DNA of 64,000 nucleotides from Orlajensenia leifsoniae (GCF_004570845.1 NZ_SPQZ01000007.1:102890-166889), one strand, 5' to 3'. Positions 38,586-47,388 are shown, numbered from the stretch's first letter. Numbers and translations are program-made. Notes: generated by a model not told the origin, from the sequence alone.

Positions 38586-39926
38586 TCACCTGTCAGACGA
38601 AGCGCCATTCCCGATCTGGGCGATGTACGCCTTCCCATAGTCGTTTCCGTTGGGCAGGCGCAGCGTCGTGTGAACGTGGAAGCGGGCGGGCAGCCTGTTG
38701 TTGAGCCACACGCCTGCGTGGTGGTCGAGTTCGGCGATGATCACCGGGCTCTGGATGCGGAAGTAGAACGGCTGCGAACCGTCGGTAGCGCCGTACCAGG
38801 AGAACCAGGTGTCATCGACATGCGCGTCGACGTCGGCGAGGGTCGCCGCACGCTGGTCAGCGACGAGCAGGAGGAGGAAGTCCTCGACGATCGCATTCAG
38901 CAGCCCGCGCTGATGCTCGGTGAGGTGCCCGGCGTTGATGCCCTCGTACGGGATGACCCGATTGTCGCGGAAGGCCCCTGCGACGTGTCTTTCGTCGGCC
39001 GGATGCAGCCTGTCGGCCGGCATCGTGGGATCGAGTACGGACTCGTAGACGACAGCCACCTCTCGTTGCTCTGCATCTAGCGACGCAGCCAGCGATAATG
39101 CGAGTTGCTCCCGCGCTCCGAAGAGCGGGGGATGGTCGGCATCCGACAGGGCAGGCTCGGCCCCGAGGAAGACCGGTGCGATGACGTGCCGCCCTCCCAC
39201 GCTCACGAAGTTGAGGGCGACGTGGTGGCCGAAGAGCTGCCACCCCCACGCGGCATCCGTCGACGGAGTTCCGTAGAGGGCGACCCAATAGCTCTGCTCG
39301 TTCATGATCGCCGGAAGGTCGACGAGTTCGCCGAGGAAGCCATTGAGTGCCATCGCTTCGCGCACACGCTCGAAGCCCTCCGGGCTGAGCGAGGCTCGCA
39401 CCATCTCGAGGATCGCCTCGACGGCATCGAAGCTCAACCGCTCGAGGCGGAGTCCGACCGCGTAGATCACGAACTCCGGGTTGCTCCACGCCCGCCACTC
39501 CGGGGCGTCGACCGGATAGCGGAACTGTTCCAGCTGCTCCGGGGTGAGCGTGGCGAGCACCTTCTCGGCAGCCGTGACGAGAGCGGCGGCATCCGGAGTC
39601 TGGCCTGTCTGGTCCGAGAGCGGGTACAGACCCTCCTGCACCGCCCCGTCGGTTGTGATCCCCACGAAGGGCTCACGGTACAGGCCATCCCAGTAGGCGA
39701 GGAGCTCCTGCAGGAACGGTGCCTGGTTGCGGTCCTCGGCGAACTCCTCGAAGTCCAAACCGCGACCGCCGGCGAGCACCGGATCGTCGTGGTCGTAGAG
39801 GAACTCGAGATAGTCGCCCTGAGGCAGCTCGATCGCCCCGGCACGTCCTATGACCCTGGCCGTCGAGAAGAAGTCGTCGATGTCGTCGGGGGTCGGCTCG
39901 GCAGTCACGTCGCCCTGCTCGTTCAC
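38586..39926 (-). CDS. DUF3500-domain protein
   Basis: 446 residues from GTG 39926, 11 bp after the amidohydrolase stop. The whole protein fits DUF3500, recognised from blocks such as PFVGITTDGAVQEGLYPL, GWQLFGHHVALNFVSVGG, APVFLGAEPA and the C-terminal DTWFSWYGATDGSQPFYFRIQSPVIIAELDHHAGVW (in part), which carries His residues that could bind a metal. No biochemical role is established for the family. The HHVALN and ELDHHAG motifs hint at an enzyme. It ends the permease-SBP-ATPase-amidohydrolase operon, so it probably acts on the imported compound or on the amidohydrolase product. No signal peptide is seen. Confidence 0.8.
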   Translation of the reverse strand: MNEQGDVTAEPTPDDIDDFFSTARVIGRAGAIELPQGDYLEFLYDHDDPVLAGGRGLDFEEFAEDRNQAPFLQELLAYWDGLYREPFVGITTDGAVQEGLYPLSDQTGQTPDAAALVTAAEKVLATLTPEQLEQFRYPVDAPEWRAWSNPEFVIYAVGLRLERLSFDAVEAILEMVRASLSPEGFERVREAMALNGFLGELVDLPAIMNEQSYWVALYGTPSTDAAWGWQLFGHHVALNFVSVGGRHVIAPVFLGAEPALSDADHPPLFGAREQLALSLAASLDAEQREVAVVYESVLDPTMPADRLHPADERHVAGAFRDNRVIPYEGINAGHLTEHQRGLLNAIVEDFLLLLVADQRAATLADVDAHVDDTWFSWYGATDGSQPFYFRIQSPVIIAELDHHAGVWLNNRLPARFHVHTTLRLPNGNDYGKAYIAQIGNGASSDR

Positions 39927-39937
39927 GGGGAACCCGA

Positions 39938-40987
39938 TCAGATCGGGAGGTTGAACAGGCGCTTGGCGTTGCCGTACATGACGGCCTCGCGATCGGCGTC
40001 ACTGATGTCGAGCGTGTTGTTCATGAACTCGACGCCCTGGCTCATCCAGCCGTAGACGACCGGGAACGACGACCCGAAGAGGTAGTGGTCGGCGCCGTTC
40101 ACCGCGAGTGCGGCCTCGACCTGGATCTTGCCCCAGGAATGCGGATGCGTCAGGTCGAAGTAGATGTTGTTCTCGAGGTAGCTCTTGATCTTGTCGCCGC
40201 CGGTGGGGTCGAGGCGGTCCATGGCCTCCTTCTTGTTGGAGGCATGCGGGGTGAGCAGGGCCGTGTTGGCGAACCAGTTGCCGCCGAGCATGGTGTGGAT
40301 GAATCGGAGTCCGGGCATCCGGTCGAACATGCCGCTGAAGAGTTCTCGGCCGACGGCTGTCGCCTGGTCGGCGATGCGGCCGTACTCGCGGCGCAGGTTC
40401 GTGTAGTCGATGACCGATTTCCACTCCACCGGCAGGGGAGTGTGGTGGACCACCACGGGGATGTCGAGCTTCTCGATCACCTTGAGGTACGGCTCGAAGG
40501 CCTCGTCATCGAGATAGAGCTGGCCGTAGTGGCAGGCCAGCTGCACGCCGACGGCGCCGAGGTCGCCGACGCAGCGCTCGAGCTCGTAGATGTTCTCCTT
40601 GCCACCCCACGGCGGGACGCACGCTGTCGCGAACAGGCGGCCGTTCGACCGCTTCGTGATGTCGAACGCGTTGTCGTTGACCTCCTTGCACGTGTCGAGT
40701 GCCAGCCACTCCTGCCAGACGGGAACCCGCATGACCCCGTAGTCGACCCCGGCGTCATCCATGGCGGCGAGCTTCGACTCGACGGAGTAGTCGCCCTCGA
40801 CGTAGTTGAGGTTCTGGAAGCCCTTGGGCTTCTCCAGGATCAGCTGTTTCTTGCCGCTCTCCATCGTCTCGACCCTGGCGATCTCGCCGAAACCGCGCGG
40901 CGCCGTGTCGAGGAAGCCGTTGAGGGTCCTCTCGTTGGTGAAGAGGTCCTCGGGCAGATGGTGGATGTTGATGTCGACGACGGTCAT
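39938..40987 (-). CDS. Amidohydrolase-2 (ACMSD/decarboxylase-like) protein with changed metal ligands
   Basis: 349 residues from ATG 40987 (AAAAGGA upstream), 31 bp after the ABC ATPase gene. Overall it follows the amidohydrolase-2 group that contains aminocarboxymuconate-semialdehyde and resorcylate decarboxylases: VDINIHHLP start, VVVHHTPLP, FIHTMLGGNW and YLFGSSFPVV. Two ligands normally needed for the metal are replaced: the first His of the HxH pair is Asn7 (N-I-H), and the Asp of GSDFP is Ser (GSSFP). The His in VVHH and in IHTM remain. It may bind a different metal, or none. The operon context suggests action on the acid brought in by the ABC transporter. Confidence 0.8.
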   Translation of the reverse strand: MTVVDINIHHLPEDLFTNERTLNGFLDTAPRGFGEIARVETMESGKKQLILEKPKGFQNLNYVEGDYSVESKLAAMDDAGVDYGVMRVPVWQEWLALDTCKEVNDNAFDITKRSNGRLFATACVPPWGGKENIYELERCVGDLGAVGVQLACHYGQLYLDDEAFEPYLKVIEKLDIPVVVHHTPLPVEWKSVIDYTNLRREYGRIADQATAVGRELFSGMFDRMPGLRFIHTMLGGNWFANTALLTPHASNKKEAMDRLDPTGGDKIKSYLENNIYFDLTHPHSWGKIQVEAALAVNGADHYLFGSSFPVVYGWMSQGVEFMNNTLDISDADREAVMYGNAKRLFNLPI

Positions 40988-41018
40988 TCGCGGTGTTCCT
41001 TTTCCTTGGTGCGGTTCT

Positions 41019-42614
41019 CTAGAGTTTCGGCTGTCGCAGGCGCGAGCGCGAGCCGTTGGTGTAGATCGCCTCGACGATCGAGTCCGGGCTGAGATCGCCC
41101 GTCAGCTCCTGGCGCACGACTCCGTCGCCGAAGACGAGGATGCGATCGCAGAGCAGGGCGAGTTCGTTCTCGTCGGAGCCGGCGACGATGATGGCCCGTC
41201 CGTCGCGCGCTGCGGCGCGGATCGCGGCAACGAGGGTGTGCCGCGCACCGACGTCGACGGCCTGCGTCGGCTCGTGCAGGATGAACAGCATCGGCGCCGT
41301 GGCGAGCCACTTGGCCAGCAGAATCTTCTGCTGGTTGCCGCCACTGAAGGTCTTGACGAGGGCTTTCGGCGCGCGCGGGCGCACGTCGAGCCGGTTCATC
41401 CACTCGGCCACTCGGTCGCTCTCCGGCCCGCGCCGGATGGGGAGGAGCGCGCGCTTGGATCGACTCGTCTCGGGGAAGGTGGCGTTCTCGGCTGCAGACA
41501 GATTCATCGCCAGTCCGGAGAACTCACGTCCTTCCGGCACGAGGGAGATGCCGGCCTCGATCGCCGTCGCTGGCGACAGACCCTTGAGGGCGACGGTACC
41601 GCTGGGGAGCGTCACGCTGCCGGCGGTCGCCGGGGTGACGCCGCTCAGCAGGTAGGGGATGTCCTCGTAGCCGGAGCCGACGAGGCCGGTGAGGCCGAGC
41701 ACCTCGCCCGGGGCCACCTCGAGGGAGACATCTGTCACGCCGAGCCCGGTGAGACCCTCGACGCGCACGGGCACGGCATCCGCTGCGATGACTGGGAGCT
41801 CACGTCGATCGAGGTCGTCGAGATTGCGGCCCAGCATGAGCGCGGTCAGGTCGGCTTCATTCAGGCCGACGACCTCCCGGCCGCTCTCGACCACTCGCCC
41901 GTCGCGGAGCACGGTCACCCGGTCTGCAGCGTCGACGATCTCCTCGAGACGGTGGGTGATGAGGAGCACGGCGGTGCCCGTCGCCACGATCTCATCGAGG
42001 ATCTGGAAGAAGTGCTCGAGCGAGCGTCGGCCGAGGGCGCGGGTCGACTCGTCGAAGATGATCAGTCCGGTGCCGGCGTGGGCGTCCTGCAGGGCTCGGG
42101 CGATGGCGACAGTGGCCCGCTCCTCCTCGCGCAGGGTGCCGACCTTGGCGTCGAGCGGCACCGACCGGCCGAGCCGCTCGAACACGTCGGTCGCTGCCTG
42201 ACGCTCGCGACGCCAGTCGATGCGGTGCAGGAACCTGGAGCCGGTGAGACGCCCGACGCGCATGTTCTCCAGTACGCTCTCGCTGTCGACCAGACCGAGG
42301 CTCTGGTGCACGACGGCGACGCCGCGGGCACGCGACTCGTCCGGACGCACCGGAAGCTGCAGCGGCACTCCGTCGACCGCGACGCTGGCGCCGGGGTCTG
42401 GCGTGTACAGGCCGGTGAGCACCTTGGCCAAGGTCGACTTGCCCGAGCCGTTCTGCCCGATGAGGCCGTGGATCTCGCCCGGACGTACGTCGATGGCGAC
42501 ATCGCGCAGCACCCTGTTGTTGGCGAACGTCATCCACAGGGACTCGACCGACAGGCGTGGTACCGGAGGCGAGAGCGTCGCCGCTCCCGCCTCCGATGGC
42601 TGGGACAAGGTCAC
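41019..42614 (-). CDS. Sugar-type ABC transporter ATPase with two nucleotide-binding domains (RbsA/MglA-like)
   Basis: 531 residues from GTG 42614, overlapping the SBP stop as GTGA. Domain 1 has Walker A GQNGSGKST and Walker B LIIFDEST, but its signature reads LREEERATVAIARAL, without the usual SGG or SxG. Domain 2 has the degenerate Walker A common in this family (GLVGSGYED), a good signature FSGGNQQKILLAKWL, and a Walker B FILHEPTQAVD in which the Asp before Glu is His. It powers the RbsC-like permease at 43872 with the binding protein at 42611. Because binding partners are encoded together with aromatic-type enzymes, the cargo is probably not a sugar. Confidence 0.9.
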   Translation of the reverse strand: MTLSQPSEAGAATLSPPVPRLSVESLWMTFANNRVLRDVAIDVRPGEIHGLIGQNGSGKSTLAKVLTGLYTPDPGASVAVDGVPLQLPVRPDESRARGVAVVHQSLGLVDSESVLENMRVGRLTGSRFLHRIDWRRERQAATDVFERLGRSVPLDAKVGTLREEERATVAIARALQDAHAGTGLIIFDESTRALGRRSLEHFFQILDEIVATGTAVLLITHRLEEIVDAADRVTVLRDGRVVESGREVVGLNEADLTALMLGRNLDDLDRRELPVIAADAVPVRVEGLTGLGVTDVSLEVAPGEVLGLTGLVGSGYEDIPYLLSGVTPATAGSVTLPSGTVALKGLSPATAIEAGISLVPEGREFSGLAMNLSAAENATFPETSRSKRALLPIRRGPESDRVAEWMNRLDVRPRAPKALVKTFSGGNQQKILLAKWLATAPMLFILHEPTQAVDVGARHTLVAAIRAAARDGRAIIVAGSDENELALLCDRILVFGDGVVRQELTGDLSPDSIVEAIYTNGSRSRLRQPKL

Positions 42615-43789
42615 TTGACGCCCCAGAGTGCGCTGAACTGCTCGGGGAAGTCTGTCGGGCCGTACCATTCGCCCGACAGTTCGGCCTCCTCTGTGAGGGT
42701 GACATCAGCGATGGTGTCCTGGGTGAACAGGCGCACCGGGATGCTGTACTCGGGAAGCTCGACGCCGGCGATGAGGCGCAGGGCGGCGTCGGCATCGACC
42801 CAGCCCTGGAACGCCGCAGCCTGGCCGGCGGCAGCGTAGAGGAAGTTCTTCGCCTGGAGCTGCTGCAGGCCGCCGAGCAGTACCGAGCCCGTGACGCCCT
42901 TGATGGACTCGACGCCCGACTGCTGCACACCCTCCTGCGTGGGCTGGAGGTACTGCTGGAACTGCGACTCCACGTAGGTGATGTCGGGGTTCTTGAGAAG
43001 CGCAGAGCTGGTCGACGAGGGAATCAGCGACTGGTTGGCCGAGGAGACCTCGTTGATGGTGATGGTGCAGTCGGGGCACTCGCTGTCGTAGACGGCCTGG
43101 CCGGCCGCGACGAAGACAGCGGGTGCTGGGCCGTCAGTGCCCTGGTTGATGAGGACGTCTGCTGCGGCGCCGGAGTCCAGAGTGATCCACTTCGCGAGGG
43201 CCTCCTGCATCGCGGACCCGCCGGCCGGAATGTAGGCCAGGGTGTCGGAGGCGGGGTGCTTGTCATCGATCACCTGGTTGCTGATGATGACCGGGATGCC
43301 GGCAGCCTGAGCAGCGTCGAAGGCGTTCTGGCCGATGCCGTAGGGGATGGCGTCGGTGATGATCGCCGCGGCCTGGGCCTGGGTGCCCTGGGTGATGCAG
43401 GCGCCGATGGCCGTCGGTGTTCCCTCACCGTCGCAGACCTGGACGGTGGCTCCGACGCTGTCGAGAGCCGCGGTCAGCGTCTTCTGCGTCACCGCGAACT
43501 GTGGTGACTTGCTGGTGACGGGGATGTAGTAGAACACCTTGCCCTTCGCTCCGCTCACATCGGAGACGGGCTCGGTGGGCACGGGATAGGCGTCGAGCGG
43601 CTTCTCCAGCGCGGCGACGGAGGTGGCGAGCTCCGAGTCCGCCGCGGCGGTGGAGGTCGAGTCACCCGCCGATGCGGCACCGGTGGAGTCTGCCTCGCAC
43701 CCGGTGAGTGCGAGCGCCGTGATTGCGATGGTGCCAGCCGCGGCGAGCATGCGAACCCGTCTGGTGCGGATCAGTGAGGCTGTGTTCAT
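42611..43789 (-). CDS. Sugar-type ABC transporter substrate-binding lipoprotein, paralogue 2
   Basis: 392 residues from ATG 43789 with GGAGAACGACC upstream. Signal peptide and lipobox LALTGC, then an RbsB-type two-lobed protein: VFYYIPVTSKSPQFAVTQKTL, ITDAIPYGIGQNAFDAAQAAGIPVIISNQ in parts, and AAFQGWVDADAALRLIAGVELPEY. The Ser/Thr/Ala-rich linker after the lipobox is a tether. It shares most conserved blocks, including the PLDAYPVPTEP segment after the linker, with the protein at 35368. Being between the permease and ATPase genes, it is the cognate binding protein. Confidence 0.9.
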   Translation of the reverse strand: MNTASLIRTRRVRMLAAAGTIAITALALTGCEADSTGAASAGDSTSTAAADSELATSVAALEKPLDAYPVPTEPVSDVSGAKGKVFYYIPVTSKSPQFAVTQKTLTAALDSVGATVQVCDGEGTPTAIGACITQGTQAQAAAIITDAIPYGIGQNAFDAAQAAGIPVIISNQVIDDKHPASDTLAYIPAGGSAMQEALAKWITLDSGAAADVLINQGTDGPAPAVFVAAGQAVYDSECPDCTITINEVSSANQSLIPSSTSSALLKNPDITYVESQFQQYLQPTQEGVQQSGVESIKGVTGSVLLGGLQQLQAKNFLYAAAGQAAAFQGWVDADAALRLIAGVELPEYSIPVRLFTQDTIADVTLTEEAELSGEWYGPTDFPEQFSALWGVK

Positions 43790-43871
43790 GGTCGTTCTCC
43801 TATTTGACAGCATTGGCAAGGGATGAATCAGAAGGGCGGATCAGGACTGCATGGGTCGTGCGGACAGTTGA

Positions 43872-44906
43872 CTAGCGGGCTTTCTTGTTCAGGACGGTCG
43901 AGATGGTGACGGCGATCACGAGCACTCCGCCGTAGAACACACTCGAAACCCACGAGGTGGCTCCGAGCAGCTGGAGTCCCAGCACGCCGGTCGCGAGGAA
44001 GTACACGGCGATGAGCGTGCCGAGGGGGTTGAAGCGGCCCGGCGTGAGGATTGCTGTGCCGAGGAAGGTGGCGGCGAACACCGGCAACAGGTAGCTCTGC
44101 GAGACGGCGGGGTCGAACCCGCCCGTCGCGGCCGCGGAGATCACGCCGCCGAGCCCGGCGATCAGGCCGGCGAAGGTGAAGGCGCCGAACCGCACCCGCG
44201 TCACCCTCACCCCGGCGAGCCGACTCACCTCGCGGTTCTCACCGACGAAGCGCATGTTCCGCCCGAGCGGGGTGAAGCTCAGGATGTAGGCGAAGCCGAG
44301 CATGAGAACGACACCCAGGTAGAAGCTCACCGGCAGTCCGCCGATCTTGAACAGCGCGATCTGCGAGAAGTACGGCGGCAGGCCGCTAACCGGGGTGAGA
44401 TTGCTGATCCAGAGGGCGATGCCCAGGATGAACGTGCCCATGCCCAGGGTGACGACGATCGTATTGACCCCGAGTTTCACCACGAGCCAGCCGTTCAGTG
44501 CTCCCACCGCCGTGGAGACGGCGATCGCGATCACGGCGGCGACCCAGGTCAGAACGTTGTAGTTCACGTTCAGCACGGTGACGAGGATGGCTGCGAGCCC
44601 GAAGTTCGAGGCGACGGAGAGGTCGACGAACTCGCCGACGATGATCGTGCAGAGGAGGGCGGCCGTGAGGAACACGAGTGCCTGCTGGCTGCCGAAGATG
44701 GTGCGGAACGAACCGAGCGTGAGGAAGGTCGTCGGCTCGAGAAGTCCGAACAGGATGATCAGCAGAATCCACACGCCGATGACGGCGAAGCGTGAGCTGA
44801 ACCAGCCCAGCGAATCACGGAACGATCTCTGCGACGGAGTGTGCGCGTTCACCGCTCCCGTATAGGGATCGGTGGTTGCTGTCGCGGCGCTCGAGGTGTT
44901 GGTCAT
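43872..44906 (-). CDS. Sugar-type ABC transporter permease (RbsC/AraH-like)
   Basis: 344 residues from ATG 44906. About ten membrane helices; RbsC landmarks are TIIVGEFVDLSVASNFGLAA (normally GGIDLSVG), NGWLVVKLGVNTIVVTLGMGTFILGIAL in part, the cytoplasmic loop TPLGRNMRFVGENREVSRLAGVRVTRVRFGAF that contacts the ATPase, and GGFDPAVSQSYLLPVFAATFLGTA. It leads the operon of binding protein, ATPase, amidohydrolase and DUF3500 gene. The upstream 354-bp gap shared with the dienelactone hydrolase gene carries two copies of a GntR-like motif. Confidence 0.9.
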   Translation of the reverse strand: MTNTSSAATATTDPYTGAVNAHTPSQRSFRDSLGWFSSRFAVIGVWILLIILFGLLEPTTFLTLGSFRTIFGSQQALVFLTAALLCTIIVGEFVDLSVASNFGLAAILVTVLNVNYNVLTWVAAVIAIAVSTAVGALNGWLVVKLGVNTIVVTLGMGTFILGIALWISNLTPVSGLPPYFSQIALFKIGGLPVSFYLGVVLMLGFAYILSFTPLGRNMRFVGENREVSRLAGVRVTRVRFGAFTFAGLIAGLGGVISAAATGGFDPAVSQSYLLPVFAATFLGTAILTPGRFNPLGTLIAVYFLATGVLGLQLLGATSWVSSVFYGGVLVIAVTISTVLNKKAR

Positions 44907-44991
44907 CCGGTCGTGCTCCCAGTTCTCGCTCTCTGCGCACGGCTGTGTACGCATCGACACTCGCCGGCTGCATCGCTGGAACCGAAGAGAT

Positions 44992-45002
44992 ATCGTGTGC
45001 GA
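44992..45002. promoter_or_regulatory. GntR-type site candidate, copy near the permease promoter
   Basis: ATCGTGTGCGA, 86 bp upstream of the permease start and followed by a partial right half CATATGCGGAT. Confidence 0.55.
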
Positions 45003-45154
45003 AATCATATGCGGATCCGGAGCTCATCTGTAGCAATTTCTCGCTCATTTTGGAGCGTTCTCTGTTAAATACCTGTTCAGAAGGGTTATATGAATTTCGG
45101 CTGCGATGTAGTGCTCGCAACACGAAAGGTGGGATGGAACACTCTTTGGTTGAA

Positions 45155-45178
45155 ATCGTGTGCGATCTTCCATACGAT
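45155..45178. promoter_or_regulatory. GntR-type site candidate, most symmetrical copy
   Basis: ATCGTGTG, eight bases, CATACGAT: an inverted repeat with one mismatch, whose first 12 bases equal the element before gntR at 34507. It is 82 bp upstream of the dienelactone hydrolase start. Confidence 0.65.
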
Positions 45179-45260
45179 CAACGCACGCCTCACAGCTGAG
45201 CGCGGGTCAGCCGGCCCTCGAACCCGCTGCGGGATGTCGATGCAGAGAGAAGGGCGACAG

Positions 45261-46040
45261 ATGGGAGACCTCATCTCACGCGATGTCGGCTACAGCCATG
45301 ACGGATGCAGCATGCTCGGCTATCTGGCACTGCCCGACACTTCCGATGATGCCGAGCCTCTGCCCGCGATCCTCCTGGTGCACGATGCCTTCGGACTGAC
45401 CGGCGACATGATCGCCACGGCCGAGCGCTATGCGGCGCTCGGCTTCGCCGTGCTCGCCGCCGATGTCTGGGGCGATCGCACCACGCCGGCGACGGAGCCC
45501 GAGATCGGCCCATTGATCGGTGGCATGGCTCGCGATCGCGAGCGGTGGATGGGCCGCATCGCCGCGGCGCACGAGGCACTCATCGTGCTGCCCGAGGTGG
45601 ATGCTGCATCGGTCGTCGCGATCGGCTACTGCTTCGGAGGCTCCTCGGCGCTGGAATACCTGCGTATCGGCGGCGACATTCGCGGTGCCGTCAGTATCCA
45701 CGGCGGACTGGATCTTCTCGCTCCTGACTGGAGCGCCTGGCCGGCGACGGATGTGGTGACGGATGAAACGACATCCGTTCACGTGCTCCTCTGCACCGGC
45801 GCCGACGACCCGATGGCAACGGCGCCCATGCGGACGCAGCTCGAGTCGTCGCTGAGCGCCGCCGGCGTCGACTGGGAGACCGATCTCTACAGCGACACGA
45901 AGCACGCCTTCACCAATCCGAAGTCGGCCTTCTCGCCGATGCCCGACGTCGTCGCCTACAACCCGCGGAGCTCGGCTCGCGCGTGGGCGTCGACAACTCG
46001 ATTCCTGGCAGAACTCTTCCCGGAGGCGCAGCTGGCCTGA
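45261..46040 (+). CDS. Dienelactone hydrolase family protein
   Basis: 259 residues from ATG 45261 with AGAAGGG upstream; frame opens earlier without ribosome site. The alpha/beta-hydrolase has a Cys nucleophile in IGYCFGGSSA, Asp in CTGADDPMA and His in DTKHAFTNP, the Cys-Asp-His triad of carboxymethylenebutenolidases. Early strand LPAILLVHDAFGLTGDM is also typical. True dienelactone hydrolases open the lactone formed from (chloro)muconates, but the family covers many esters. First gene of the plus-strand operon ending at 49090, with a GntR-like site 82 bp upstream. Substrate uncertain. Confidence 0.87.
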   Translation: MGDLISRDVGYSHDGCSMLGYLALPDTSDDAEPLPAILLVHDAFGLTGDMIATAERYAALGFAVLAADVWGDRTTPATEPEIGPLIGGMARDRERWMGRIAAAHEALIVLPEVDAASVVAIGYCFGGSSALEYLRIGGDIRGAVSIHGGLDLLAPDWSAWPATDVVTDETTSVHVLLCTGADDPMATAPMRTQLESSLSAAGVDWETDLYSDTKHAFTNPKSAFSPMPDVVAYNPRSSARAWASTTRFLAELFPEAQLA

Positions 46041-46107
46041 CCGGCGCACCCACATCGAACCACCCGTGCCGTGACCATGGCGGTCAGGCGCAGAGAAAGA
46101 GGAACAC

Positions 46108-47388
46108 GTGACCACCACACTCGACATAGCCATCATCGGCGCCGGGCCCGCCGGCCTCGCTGCCGCGCTTCGCCTGCACCAGCGCGGCTTCCGCCCGCGT
46201 CTGTACGAATCAGTTTCCGAGCTGAAGCCGCTCGGTGTCGGGCTCGACGTGAAGGTCTACGGCACCAAGGAGTTCGACGAGCTCGGTCTGCTCGAGGAGT
46301 TCCGTGCGATCTCCGTCGACGCGCAGGAGTCGATCTTCTACAACAAGTACGGCCAGGAGATCTACGCCGAGCTCTGCGGCACCCACATGGGGTACCTCTA
46401 CGAACAGCGCTTCGTGCACCGCGGTCGCCTGCAGATGCTGCTCTACCGCACCGTGATCGAGCGCCTCGGCGAGGATGCCGTCGTGCAGGGCGCCCGCTGC
46501 CTCCGCTACACGAACCACGACGACAGCGTCACGCTCGACCTGCAGCACACCGACGGCACGACGTCGCAGATCGAGGCCGACATCGTGATCGCCGGCGACG
46601 GCATCAAGTCGGTCGTTCGACGCCAAATGCACCCCGAGAGCTCGGAGCCCACGTACTCGGGCATCACCATGTGGCGGGGCACCACCCTCATGGAGCCCTT
46701 CTTGACCGGTGGCACCATCCTGCACATCGGCGCCCCGCAGATCTCGAGCATGATCGTCTACCCGATCGCCGACGACTTCGAGGGCTCGGGCCTCACCCTG
46801 GTGAACTGGGTGGTCGAGGCCACGCGGGACGAGACCGTGGAGGACTGGAACCAGCTCGGCACGGTCGAGGAGATCCTGCCCTACTACGACGAGACCGACC
46901 TGCCCTTCCTCGACGTGCAGCAGATGCTCCGCGACGCCCGCGAGGTGTACCTGTTCCCGCTCATCCGTCACGAGCCGCTGGAGTCCTGGGTCGACGGGCG
47001 GGTCGTGCTCATCGGCGACGCCGCTCACGCCATGTACCCGCGGGGAGGCAATGGTGCCTGCCAGTCGATCGTCGACGGGGCGGTGCTCGCCGAGAAGCTC
47101 GCGACGATCGACGACCCCGCCGAAGCGCTCCAGGCCTTCCAGGACCAGCGCCTGACCATCGTGAACAACATCGTGCTGTCGCACCGCGGTGAGGGCTACG
47201 AGGTGATCCGCCGCATGGTGGAGGAGCGTACGGACGGCGAGCGCTTCAGCGACATCGAGGACGTGCTGCCGCTCACCGAGGCCGACGAGATCTTCAGTAA
47301 GTACCACGCCCTCGCCGGCCAGCCACGTCCTGGCCACGAGACCGGCCAGGCGACGGGCTTCCGCACCTGGCAGCTCGCGGAACGATGA
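46108..47388 (+). CDS. FAD-dependent aromatic monooxygenase (class A flavoprotein hydroxylase) 2
   Basis: 426 residues from GTG 46108, with AGAGGA upstream. Motifs: GAGPAGLAAAL (GxGxxG), IVIAGDGIKSVVRRQM (DG motif) and RVVLIGDAAHAMYPRGGNGACQSIVDG, in part (GD motif; Arg-Gly-Gly-Asn replaces the common G-Q-G). It belongs to the salicylate/3-hydroxybenzoate hydroxylase-like group and would add a hydroxyl to a phenolic acid, perhaps with decarboxylation. The next gene starts within its stop (ATGA). Only distantly similar to the monooxygenase at 36628, so two different hydroxylations are likely. Confidence 0.85.
   Translation: MTTTLDIAIIGAGPAGLAAALRLHQRGFRPRLYESVSELKPLGVGLDVKVYGTKEFDELGLLEEFRAISVDAQESIFYNKYGQEIYAELCGTHMGYLYEQRFVHRGRLQMLLYRTVIERLGEDAVVQGARCLRYTNHDDSVTLDLQHTDGTTSQIEADIVIAGDGIKSVVRRQMHPESSEPTYSGITMWRGTTLMEPFLTGGTILHIGAPQISSMIVYPIADDFEGSGLTLVNWVVEATRDETVEDWNQLGTVEEILPYYDETDLPFLDVQQMLRDAREVYLFPLIRHEPLESWVDGRVVLIGDAAHAMYPRGGNGACQSIVDGAVLAEKLATIDDPAEALQAFQDQRLTIVNNIVLSHRGEGYEVIRRMVEERTDGERFSDIEDVLPLTEADEIFSKYHALAGQPRPGHETGQATGFRTWQLAER

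Larger units (their letters stand above)
44907..45260. other. Divergent promoter region, 354 bp, between permease and dienelactone hydrolase genes
   Basis: The stretch is noticeably more AT-rich than its surroundings near 45000-45110 (for example TTCTGTTAAAT), as expected for two promoters. It carries two copies of ATCGTGTGCGA(T) 163 bp apart. No credible gene is seen. Confidence 0.65.

Noticed and set aside
35368..43789. Recent duplication of the binding-protein gene as an assembly artefact
   Set aside because: The two copies differ throughout and lie in different operons.
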